Assembly: GCA_011369465.1 (NCBI GenBank) | Contig: DRQG01000114.1 | Coordinates: 41,357 to 105,356 of the forward strand | Source of the DNA: Caldithrix abyssi | GTDB taxonomy: Bacteria; Calditrichota; Calditrichia; Calditrichales; Calditrichaceae | Reading direction: 5' to 3' | DNA: 64,000 bases | In this document: one piece after another, positions 53,120-61,312 of the stretch | Numbering within the stretch: the stretch's first letter is position 1 | How the letters are laid out: every line of letters begins with the position of its first letter | The notes under the pieces: model-generated | The model's input: only the letters and a program-made list of their open reading frames with translations | What the model was told of the DNA's origin: nothing | The model's database searches: none | Made by a program: the position numbers and the translations under genes

Positions 53120-53869
53120 ATGCGAGTTCTTCGAATCATTGTATTTTTGTCGTTATTTTCCGCTCTTTACAGCGCGGATTTTAAAACCGTTACTTTTCCG
53201 TCACAGGATTCATTGGAGATCACTGCCGATTTGTACATGCCCCATCCCAAATCAGCCCCCTTTATTATCCTGTTCCACCGTGCCCATTGGAGCCGCGGCG
53301 AATACCGGGAAATCGCACCCAAACTAAACGCCATGGGCTTCAACTGTCTGGCTGTGGATCAGCGTTCGGGAAATGAGGTGAACGGCGTTAAAAACGAAAC
53401 GGCCGCGCGGGCACTGGCGCTGGGAAAACCCACCACTTATGTGGATGCCTTACAGGATATGCAGGCAGCACTGGACTTCGTTCGTAAAAACTATGTAAAA
53501 GGCAAACTGATTATCTGGGGCAGTTCCTATTCGTCCTCGCTGGCATTGGTGCTGGCCGGTCAAAATGAGGATGTGGTGGATGGCGTTTTGGCCTTTGCGC
53601 CGGGCGAATATTTTCTGCGTCTGGGCAAGCCGAAAAACTATGTCCAAATACACGCCAAACGTTTGGATATGCCGGTTTTTATCACCTCCGCCAAAAAGGA
53701 AGCGCCCAACTGGAAAGCGATTTTCGAGGTTATTCCATCCCGGAATAAAGTATCCTTTATTCCTAAAACCGCAGGCATTCACGGTTCGCAGGCCCTGTGG
53801 GAAAGCACGCCGGACAACGCGGCTTACTGGACAGAGGTAAATAAATTTTTAATGCAGTTTTTGGAATAA
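53120..53869 (+). CDS. Secreted alpha/beta hydrolase
   Basis: The protein has 249 residues and a signal peptide (IIVFLSLFSALYSAD). The alpha/beta-hydrolase fold is seen from FIILFHRAHWSRGEY (oxyanion strand), FNCLAVDQRSGNEV, and the nucleophile elbow IIWGSSYSSSLAL with S136; the general base is probably H221 in GIHGSQALWES. The elbow is G-S-S-Y-S rather than GxSxG. Substrate unknown: esterase, lipase or dienelactone-type. AGGAGG (53110-53115) precedes the ATG. It is co-transcribed with ggt. Confidence 0.85.
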   Translation: MRVLRIIVFLSLFSALYSADFKTVTFPSQDSLEITADLYMPHPKSAPFIILFHRAHWSRGEYREIAPKLNAMGFNCLAVDQRSGNEVNGVKNETAARALALGKPTTYVDALQDMQAALDFVRKNYVKGKLIIWGSSYSSSLALVLAGQNEDVVDGVLAFAPGEYFLRLGKPKNYVQIHAKRLDMPVFITSAKKEAPNWKAIFEVIPSRNKVSFIPKTAGIHGSQALWESTPDNAAYWTEVNKFLMQFLE

Positions 53870-53891
53870 AAGAAATGAACAATAATTTCGT

Positions 53892-55220
53892 TCATCTCAG
53901 AATGAAAGGGATGATCGCTCTATGGGATGTAACGGCTTGTTTGTCAATAAATCTTAAATAACGAAGATAGAGCGTGTGCGGTCCCTTTGGCAGCGAATCA
54001 ACCGGCACGTAGGTTACAAAACCTATTTCACCGGTTTGGGGATGTTTATACTTATACCATTGCAGATTTTCCAATCTTTCCCGATCTATTTTTAGATTGA
54101 ATAAATCATTCAACGCATTTTGCCACAATGAATCGTTACGCGCCAAATCCGAGATATCGTTCACTTTAAAATCGCTTTGCACGCTATACTTTTTAACAAG
54201 CGAATCCAAAGTTGCATCGTATCTTTTCAGATATACCACAAATATTTTCAGGATGCCTCCCGTTATTATATCTGATTGCAGCGAGGCGGTGAGAATCGGT
54301 TTGTTAGCGGGGCGGAGGCTATCATAATTAACCGGATTGATTCTTTTCAGGGTGGGCACTTGTACATAGCGTCTCTGATCGAGGGTGGAAGCTTTGGATA
54401 TTTTAAGAACATCTATTTGTTGTGAAGTTTCCGAGAGAACCAAAAAGAATGAAAACGTGAAGAACAGAGCAAATACCGTATTGGCTTTCCAACGTTTGAT
54501 ATTGGATATAAAGGTCAGTAATTCCGGTTGATAAAATGATGAGAGCGTGATCCATCTAAAAAATTTATAGAAGGGCATATAAATCCGACCGATTAGAGGA
54601 TACTTTTTCAAAAGACCAAAGAAAAACCAATCCGTAACACCCAGCATCAACAAAAATAGTATCACCAGGATGATTATGCCCACATTCGGCGTATTAATGG
54701 CAGGGAATAAAACGGCGATGATATTGAAGATAACTGCCATTAACCCAAATAATCCAATGGTTTGCAGAGTTACTATAATGGTAACCGAAAATGTCAAACT
54801 GCATATCTTGTCAAATTGTTTTACCCTGCGGCGCGGCGAAGAATAGTTCTGTACATATTTATTAAAATATGGGGTGTAATTCAGCAAATGAAAATTTATG
54901 CCCTTCGGATAGGCTGCATAAATGCCCAAAAAGGCCAGCCAAATAGTGCGCAAAAACAGGCTCAACACAAAACCGATCAATAAAGCCCGGGAAAAGATAT
55001 AGCCGCCATAATACAATATCATTTCCGTGGAATCAATATTCCGTTTTACGGCAATGTCCCACAGGTAACGTGTGAGGAAATCCGGGATATAATACAAAAA
55101 TAGAATTAAACCGCTGGCGATCAAAATTTCGATCTGCCAGATTTGTTCGCGGTTAACAATGTATTCTTCCCGCCTGTTTTTTTTCTTTCCTTGTCTATGG
55201 CTCGTCATATTATTTTTCAT
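53892..55220 (-). CDS. Large membrane protein, unknown function
   Basis: The protein has 442 residues. The basic N-terminus (SHRQGKKKNRREEY) is followed by about five to six membrane segments in residues 28-285 (IEILIASGLILFLYYI, ALLIGFVLSLFLRTIWL, LFGLMAVIFNIIAVLFP, IIILVILFLLMLG, VFALFFTFSFFLVL). A periplasmic C-terminal domain of about 160 residues follows, ending in beta strands (GEIGFVTYVPVDSLPKGPH). I do not recognise a family. Convergent with the hydrolase gene; its upstream region is the second repeat-rich gap. Confidence 0.75.
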   Translation of the reverse strand: MKNNMTSHRQGKKKNRREEYIVNREQIWQIEILIASGLILFLYYIPDFLTRYLWDIAVKRNIDSTEMILYYGGYIFSRALLIGFVLSLFLRTIWLAFLGIYAAYPKGINFHLLNYTPYFNKYVQNYSSPRRRVKQFDKICSLTFSVTIIVTLQTIGLFGLMAVIFNIIAVLFPAINTPNVGIIILVILFLLMLGVTDWFFFGLLKKYPLIGRIYMPFYKFFRWITLSSFYQPELLTFISNIKRWKANTVFALFFTFSFFLVLSETSQQIDVLKISKASTLDQRRYVQVPTLKRINPVNYDSLRPANKPILTASLQSDIITGGILKIFVVYLKRYDATLDSLVKKYSVQSDFKVNDISDLARNDSLWQNALNDLFNLKIDRERLENLQWYKYKHPQTGEIGFVTYVPVDSLPKGPHTLYLRYLRFIDKQAVTSHRAIIPFILR

Positions 55221-55299
55221 GAAAAATTTGTATACTTTTTTTGGGGGACTTCATTACAATTTATGAATTAATGGACTAATGAAAAAGCAGAATCAAAAT

Positions 55300-55600
55300 T
55301 TAATATAGTTTTAAACTCGGAAACAATTACGAATCTTTCAATTACCTGCCTGCCGTAGGCACGGCGAATTACGAATGAAAGCCAACAGCCGAAAGACCGG
55401 ATTTTCAAATCTCGATTAACTTGTCCGCATGCGGCGGGCGATTTACGATTTAAGAATTGATAGCCAATAGCCAACAGCCAAAAGAGCGGAATTTCGAACA
55501 CCGATCAACGAATGTTGATTTTAGAACTGAGAACTTTCGTAGCGTAGCGAAGAACCCGCCGTGGCGGGGATAACTGAAAACTGAGAACTACTCCATCAAT
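55300..55600. repeat. Degenerate intergenic repeat region (family shared with 34.0-34.4 kb)
   Basis: The gap 55221-55622 (402 bp) has no gene. It holds short words such as GCCAATAGCCAACAGCCAAA, AACTGAAAACTGAGAAC and CCTGCCTGCCGTAGGCACGG, the reverse complement of the style at 34.0-34.4 kb. Two directly comparable segments (55489-55511 and 55416-55438) match that region in reverse orientation. Confidence 0.75.
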
Positions 55601-55622
55601 CCATTCCTTCCACCTTTCAGAC

Positions 55623-57815
55623 CTACAAATTTTTCACTATAAAATCCGTCATCATTTTATACAAATGTAAGTAAACGCCTGGGCCGCCGATCATGCTGTG
55701 ATTTTTTCCCGGATAGACCATGATCCGGAACGGTTTCGCCTTGGCCTGCAATTTTTGGATAAACTGCATGGTATTTTGAGCATGTACATTGTCATCGGAG
55801 AGGCCGTGGACAACCAGAAGACCGCCTTTGTACTTGCCCGTATAACTTAATGCCGAAGTGGAATCGTACCCTGCGGCATTATCCTGCGGCAGTCCCATAT
55901 AGCGTTCGCTCCAGATGGAATCATACAGCCGGAAATCGCTGACCGGCGCCACGGCGATGCCGGCTTTAAAATAATCCGAGCCTTTGGTCATGGCCATCAG
56001 CGTTAAATAACCGCCGCCGCTCCAGCCCCAGATGCCGATCCGATCCGCGTCCACAAAGGGCAAACTGCGCAGATACTTCACTGCTTCGATGTGGTCTTTG
56101 AGCATGTATTTTCCGATATCCCCGTAGGCCAGATTTTTAAAGGCCTTTCCTCTGCCCCCGGTTCCCCGTTGATCCACGGTAAAAATAATATAACCTTTTT
56201 GGGTAAGCAAGGTGTACCAAAGCATGCTGCTCACTCTGCCCCAGCTGTTGCGCACCAACTGCGAAGCCGGTCCGCTGTAACCGTAAATGAGCACCGGATA
56301 TTTTTTATTCGGATCAAAATCGACCGGTTTGGTGATTTTCGCGCGTAGCTCCACCCCGTCGCTGGTGGTAAAAATGATAAATTCGGGATAGGCCAGATCG
56401 TATTCTTTTAAGGCCGGGATGTCATTTTTAACAAGCTGGCGGATGGTATGTCCGCTGGCACGGGCCAATACGGTTTGCGTTGGCGTTACGATGTTGGAAT
56501 AGTTGTGAATGAATACGGAAAAATCGGGCGCAAAATTTGCCGAATGCATACCGGGTTCCACGCTGATCCTTTTTATTTTTTTACTCCGTAAATCCGCCCA
56601 AAACAGATGCCATTCCAGAGGTGTGTCTTTATTGGCGCTGAAATAAAGCCGACCGGTTTCCTCATCCACGCCGTAAATGGTACGCACCACCCACTTACCA
56701 TGAGTCACCTGCTGTAAGAGGGTTCCTTCCAGATTGTATAAATAAATATGGCGATACCCGTCCCGTTCCGAAGGCCAGATAAAAGTTTTGTCATCGTCCA
56801 AAAAGATGAGCTCATCCACCACATCCACCCAGCAGGAATCTGTTTCGGTTAAAATCACCCGGCTTTTGCCGTTATCCACATTGGCGCCCAGCAGCTCCAG
56901 TTTGTTTTGCAGCCGGTTCATCCGTTCTATGAGTAGTTCATCGCCGTTTGGTGCCCACTGTATGCGTGGGATATACTGGTCGACTTCCTTTCCCGTATCC
57001 ATCCAGACCGTATTACCGCTGTCCAGATGGTACACACCCACGGTTACCACACTGTTTTTCTGGCCGGCTTTGGGATACCGCACCGATCGCACTTTGCCGT
57101 ATGTGCCGTCATATTCCACCCAGCTAAAAACAGGTACATCCTTTTGATCCGAACGGCAAAAGGCAATTTTTTTACCATCGGGCGACCATGTCCAGCGGTC
57201 TGCCTGGCCGAATTCCTCTTCATACACCCAGTCGGCCAGTCCGTTCAAAATCGTTTCGCTGCCATCTCCGGTTACCTGTGTAACCTTGCCGGTATTAAGA
57301 TTTTTAATATATATATTATTCTCAAAAACATAACCGACCATAGTTTCATCCGGGGATAGTTTAGCATGGCGGATTAAATCATCACCTTCGCGCACCGGCG
57401 TCATCGTTTTTGCAGCAATATCAAAAACAAAATAGCGGGCGTCATCAAAACGCCGCCAAACCCGGCGGGCATTGGTTTTAAATATAATTTTGGTACCGGA
57501 AGGCGTAATACGGTAATCCGTAAAACGCAGCGTATCACCATTCGCAGGATCAACAACGTCCGTACCGTCAATCCATTTGCTCTCTTCACCGCTCTCAACG
57601 CCGTGCTTATAAATTGAAGTGTATTGGGCGCCCTCATCACGCTTCAAAAAGGCGAAGGCTTTGCTATCGGGAAGCCAGCGCGGCGAATTGAGATATTGCC
57701 CCCGGAATTTCCCCGAAGCGAAAATATCTTCCACGGTAAGCTCTCTGCCTGTACCGCCAAAAAGAAAATTGATACCGCCGGCTATCAAAACTATAATGAC
57801 GATAAATCGCTGCAT
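55623..57815 (-). CDS. Dipeptidyl-peptidase IV-like serine peptidase (S9B)
   Basis: The protein has 730 residues from ATG 57815, with AAAAGGAGAT upstream; an extended TTG start at 57836 is unlikely. The signal peptide is QRFIVIIVLIAGGINFLFGG. The N-terminal beta-propeller carries the DPP-IV glutamate motif WVYEEEF. The C-terminal alpha/beta-hydrolase domain has S599 in GWSGGGY, D674 in HGLSDDNVH and H706 in GKNHSM. It removes dipeptides, preferably after Pro or Ala, from exported peptides. It stands alone on the minus strand after a repeat-rich gap, close to a glycosyltransferase gene. Confidence 0.92.
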   Translation of the reverse strand: MQRFIVIIVLIAGGINFLFGGTGRELTVEDIFASGKFRGQYLNSPRWLPDSKAFAFLKRDEGAQYTSIYKHGVESGEESKWIDGTDVVDPANGDTLRFTDYRITPSGTKIIFKTNARRVWRRFDDARYFVFDIAAKTMTPVREGDDLIRHAKLSPDETMVGYVFENNIYIKNLNTGKVTQVTGDGSETILNGLADWVYEEEFGQADRWTWSPDGKKIAFCRSDQKDVPVFSWVEYDGTYGKVRSVRYPKAGQKNSVVTVGVYHLDSGNTVWMDTGKEVDQYIPRIQWAPNGDELLIERMNRLQNKLELLGANVDNGKSRVILTETDSCWVDVVDELIFLDDDKTFIWPSERDGYRHIYLYNLEGTLLQQVTHGKWVVRTIYGVDEETGRLYFSANKDTPLEWHLFWADLRSKKIKRISVEPGMHSANFAPDFSVFIHNYSNIVTPTQTVLARASGHTIRQLVKNDIPALKEYDLAYPEFIIFTTSDGVELRAKITKPVDFDPNKKYPVLIYGYSGPASQLVRNSWGRVSSMLWYTLLTQKGYIIFTVDQRGTGGRGKAFKNLAYGDIGKYMLKDHIEAVKYLRSLPFVDADRIGIWGWSGGGYLTLMAMTKGSDYFKAGIAVAPVSDFRLYDSIWSERYMGLPQDNAAGYDSTSALSYTGKYKGGLLVVHGLSDDNVHAQNTMQFIQKLQAKAKPFRIMVYPGKNHSMIGGPGVYLHLYKMMTDFIVKNL

Positions 57816-57865
57816 TTTGATCTCCTTTTTCAACAACTCATTTTATATCTTATCCAAACCGTAAA

Positions 57866-59140
57866 TCATTTATCTCGCTGAATAATTTCTTCAAAAAAAT
57901 CCATAAAGGACTGCGCCTGCCTCTGACGATCAAACTGTTCGATACCGGTATAAGAAAAAGACGATCTGTTTTCCATCCAGTTCTTCAGTATAAGGGCAAT
58001 ACGCTCGTGTTCTGTGCCTTGCGCAACCACCCCGGCATCGGCCTGCAAAATGGTTTCCGCCGCCTCACTGTTTTTAGGAAGCAGGGCCAAAATAGGCTTT
58101 CGCAGGCGGAGATACTCGTATAGTTTACTCCCGATGGCATATTTGCTCTTTGGAAGCCGGCTGTCCAGAATGATGCTGAGACCGTCCATCCCGGAAAGAA
58201 CGGTTAGCGCTTCACGATGCGGCAAATAACCGTGTAAAACAATTTGCTCTTCCACATTGAATTTTTTAGCCAGATTCAGAAGATCAATATTGGTTTTTCC
58301 GATGTGATGAAATCGAAATTTCTGAAACAGAGCACGGTCTTTTTCCTTCAATATGGCAAACGCCCGAAACAAATCGCGGGGATTGTTTATATGGGAGTAA
58401 AATGTTCCCGAAAAGGCCAAGTTGAAGGTACCCTGGGCATTCTGTTTTGCTTGCAGATGGTCAAAATCTTCTTCATCGTATCCGTTGGGGATATATCGCC
58501 AATTTTCAGGATTAAAATTTGCAATCCGCGTTTGGTAGAGCTGCAGAATACTTTTGCAGACGCTGACCCCGTATTTGACCTGCGAAATGCTCCGGCGTTC
58601 AATGCGTTCATCCAATATTTTATGCATTGGAGTGGGGTAAATTTTATAGGGGTTCACCGTCCAGGGATCGCGCATATCGAGGACCACCGGCACATCTGTT
58701 TGTCGGGTTAGTTCTTTTGCCAGTATTGCCAAAGAGTACGGGGGAGAGGAGACCAGAATGCAGTCCGCCTCATTCTGTTTTAGTTCCTTCAAAACAGCCT
58801 GTCTGGCCGGATGAATCCAGCCCCGGCGGATATCCGGAACAAACAGAAAAGCGCTTAACCAACGTTTATAATAGGAAGCCTGGTCTCTTTCACCTTTTTT
58901 TCGGCCCGTCCAGCGCCCGCCGGGTATGTTTCCTTCTATGCGCACCACGCGCACGGATTCGGGAATTTCTTCAAGCAACGTGGGGTCTTCCTCGATATGT
59001 GTCCCCGGTTCATCCGCGGTGATAACGGTTACCTGCCAGCCGTTTCTGTCCAGAAATTTGCTGAGTTTGGTCATCCGCTGTACGCCGCCGCCGCCCAGAG
59101 GCGGGAAATAATAGGTAACGATTAAACACCGTTTAGCCAT
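57866..59140 (-). CDS. Family 4 (GT-B) glycosyltransferase
   Basis: The protein has 424 residues. The N-terminal acceptor domain opens with CLIVTYYFPPLGGGGVQRM, and the C-terminal donor domain has FNLAFSGTFYSH, IVLHGYLPHREALTVLSGM and KLYEYLRLRKPILALLP, the E-x7-E-like nucleotide-sugar site (E/K region). It transfers a sugar from an activated donor to a surface glycan or lipid; donor and acceptor are unknown. It overlaps the deoxynucleoside kinase gene by 19 bp, an odd but probably harmless pairing. Confidence 0.88.
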   Translation of the reverse strand: MAKRCLIVTYYFPPLGGGGVQRMTKLSKFLDRNGWQVTVITADEPGTHIEEDPTLLEEIPESVRVVRIEGNIPGGRWTGRKKGERDQASYYKRWLSAFLFVPDIRRGWIHPARQAVLKELKQNEADCILVSSPPYSLAILAKELTRQTDVPVVLDMRDPWTVNPYKIYPTPMHKILDERIERRSISQVKYGVSVCKSILQLYQTRIANFNPENWRYIPNGYDEEDFDHLQAKQNAQGTFNLAFSGTFYSHINNPRDLFRAFAILKEKDRALFQKFRFHHIGKTNIDLLNLAKKFNVEEQIVLHGYLPHREALTVLSGMDGLSIILDSRLPKSKYAIGSKLYEYLRLRKPILALLPKNSEAAETILQADAGVVAQGTEHERIALILKNWMENRSSFSYTGIEQFDRQRQAQSFMDFFEEIIQRDK

Positions 59141-59772
59141 GTCTGATTTTCCAAATCGCGAATGGACGTGTAGATGGCCTCAAAATCTTTGGGGTTGTTT
59201 TCAAAATCACGGTTGGTCATATCGAAGGTTACAATATGGAAATTTTCCTTACCCGCCCGGTCGATCCAATCATCATAGGCATCATTCAGGACGGCCAGAT
59301 AATCCGGATCGATGGTCTGCTCATAATCCCGTCCCCGACGACGGATGTGTTCCAGCAGGTGCTCCACGGTCGATTTGAGATAGATGATAATATCCGGTTT
59401 GCGCAGGTAACTTACCATAATGGAAAATAATTCCTGATAGTTGTGGTAATCGCGATCGGTCATTTTACCCTGTTTATGCAGGGTGCGGGCGAAGATTTCC
59501 ACATCTTCATAAATACTGCGATCCTGAATACAGGAATCGGGCCACTCGGTAATTTCTTTCTGGCTTTTAAAACGATTGGATAAAAAGTACACCTGCAGAT
59601 GGAAACTCCAGCGCTCCATATCTTCGTAAAAATCGGCCAGATATGGATTATCGATTACCTTTTCGTAATAGGCTTTCCAACCCAGTCGGTCGCTTAACAT
59701 TCTTGTAAGCGTGGTTTTTCCGGCGCCTATGTTTCCTGCTATGGCAACAAACAGTTTCCTTTTCCGGCTCAA
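59122..59772 (-). CDS. Deoxynucleoside kinase
   Basis: The protein has 216 residues. The P-loop GNIGAGKTT at residues 13-21, EKVIDNPYLADFYEDMERW, the ERS-like DRSIYED motif, and the lid RRRGRDYEQTI match the deoxynucleoside (dA/dG/dC) kinase family. It phosphorylates a deoxynucleoside in salvage. Substrate preference cannot be read from sequence. It is co-transcribed with the glycosyltransferase gene. Confidence 0.92.
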   Translation of the reverse strand: MSRKRKLFVAIAGNIGAGKTTLTRMLSDRLGWKAYYEKVIDNPYLADFYEDMERWSFHLQVYFLSNRFKSQKEITEWPDSCIQDRSIYEDVEIFARTLHKQGKMTDRDYHNYQELFSIMVSYLRKPDIIIYLKSTVEHLLEHIRRRGRDYEQTIDPDYLAVLNDAYDDWIDRAGKENFHIVTFDMTNRDFENNPKDFEAIYTSIRDLENQTWLNGV

Positions 59773-59797
59773 GATTTCCTGCCTTTAAATTTCAGTT

Positions 59798-61246
59798 CTA
59801 TTTGAATTCAAAAAAGAGGTTTGTGGAAAAACGAACCTTGTGTCCTTTTATGGTTCCGGGTTTAAAAACGAATTTCTTTGCCGCGTTCAGCGAAATTTCA
59901 TCATAATAATAATTCAACCCCCGTAGCACCTGTGCCGATTCCACCCTGCCGTTTTTTCCGACAATCACTTTAACAATCACTTTTCCTGTGGCACCCAAAC
60001 CGCGCGTAGGATCATCGATAAGCGGCGGAACTTTTTTAACGATCTGCTTACGCTCATCCAAAAAAGCGTCTAAAAAGACCTGTTCGTAATCGATTGCATT
60101 GATTTCTTTTTTTTCGGCAGAAGGTTCCGCTTTTTTTTCCGGTTTTTGCGGAGTCGTGTTGACGGCAAATTGTCCGAGTATTTCGTCCAGTGTACGATGC
60201 CGGAGCTTGAGCGTATCTTCCTGAGAACTTTTTTCATCGGCCGGCTGCTCAACCTGTGCTACCTCACCCGGCTGTGTTTGCGATGCATTCTCATTTTGCA
60301 CCTGATTAGCAGTGGCAGCACTCTGAGGTTGATTTTCTGTTTGGGCGGTATTCTGCGCCAAAGCCACCAAATTGGTAAGCGATTGTTTGGCTCCCAGTAT
60401 GGGATTATATACCACATCGCCATAACGCGGATCGTTTTTGCGCCCGTATATCTTCAATTCCAGCTCGGAATTGATTTCGCTACCCCAATAATTGTTTTGC
60501 GCCAAAACATCCCGGGAAGAATGATTGAACACATTGTAGTCCTGATTATCAAATATGCGGTTTTCACCCGAATTTTTAGACTGGCCTTCCTGCAGATTGC
60601 CCAGATTGGGTTGGGACATGCTAAAACTAACCACGCCGATCTGATTGAGTGTGATCAGGTTTTTACCCAGCACAGGGCGGGCGCCCAATTCACAAATAAG
60701 TCCGGCATACCCGTTTTCGGAAATAATGCTGCTTTGAATGATCGGGTTGGATTTTACCGAAGCGATGATACCGGCATTGTAGTTATAACGTAAATGCGAA
60801 TTTAATATTTGAGGGTTACTTTTTTTAATATATATGCCATTATAGGCATACTCGATGGTGCAGTATTCAAACGTGGAAATCTGTTTGGGATTGGAAATGG
60901 TTATACCGTACCAATCACCCATACGGGGTTCTTCGGAATTGGATGTAAACAGAATTTTGTTATTGATATAGCCGCGGGCTATAATAGTTCCTTCAACAAT
61001 GATTTCCGATTTGGTTTTATCACGTCCGGATTTTTGCAGATCCGTATGAGGCTCAAAATAGATGCGCGTTCCGGGGTTAATCACCAGCCGCCCATTACGG
61101 GTAATGTGTACATCCCCACGAATGATAATGTTGCCCGACCAGTGTACGCTTTGGTCAATACGTAAACCGTCGATGATCTGTGTTTGAGCAACAGCCGCAA
61201 TGATCCAAAGACCGTTGACGATAAAAGACAGGTATTTTTTTAGCAT
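59798..61246 (-). CDS. Secreted parallel beta-helix protein with C-terminal TonB-like domain
   Basis: The protein has 482 residues. Signal peptide (LSFIVNGLWIIAAVAQ), then about 260 residues of right-handed beta-helix-type turns (VHITRNGRLVINPGTRIYF, IIVEGTIIARGY, YCTIEYAYNGIYIKKSNPQI, GIIASVKSNPIIQSSII). A Gln/Asn/Glu/Pro linker follows (residues about 285-390). The last 90 residues follow the TonB C-terminal plan (GLGATGKVIVKVIVGKNGRV, AAKKFVFKPGTIKGHKV, FSTNLFFEFK). It has no membrane anchor, so it is not a classical TonB. Beta-helix plus TonB-like domain is a rare pairing; it could be a surface or scaffold protein. Confidence 0.82.
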   Translation of the reverse strand: MLKKYLSFIVNGLWIIAAVAQTQIIDGLRIDQSVHWSGNIIIRGDVHITRNGRLVINPGTRIYFEPHTDLQKSGRDKTKSEIIVEGTIIARGYINNKILFTSNSEEPRMGDWYGITISNPKQISTFEYCTIEYAYNGIYIKKSNPQILNSHLRYNYNAGIIASVKSNPIIQSSIISENGYAGLICELGARPVLGKNLITLNQIGVVSFSMSQPNLGNLQEGQSKNSGENRIFDNQDYNVFNHSSRDVLAQNNYWGSEINSELELKIYGRKNDPRYGDVVYNPILGAKQSLTNLVALAQNTAQTENQPQSAATANQVQNENASQTQPGEVAQVEQPADEKSSQEDTLKLRHRTLDEILGQFAVNTTPQKPEKKAEPSAEKKEINAIDYEQVFLDAFLDERKQIVKKVPPLIDDPTRGLGATGKVIVKVIVGKNGRVESAQVLRGLNYYYDEISLNAAKKFVFKPGTIKGHKVRFSTNLFFEFK

Positions 61247-61312
61247 AGTTGTTTAACAAAATTGTAAAACGATTAAACTAAGGGATATAAATAGTACACC
61301 GCAAATTCCCAG

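Noticed and set aside
53870..53896. Terminator between hydrolase gene and convergent membrane-protein gene
   Set aside because: Only a 6-bp stem ATGAAC/GTTCAT without a proper T run on either strand.
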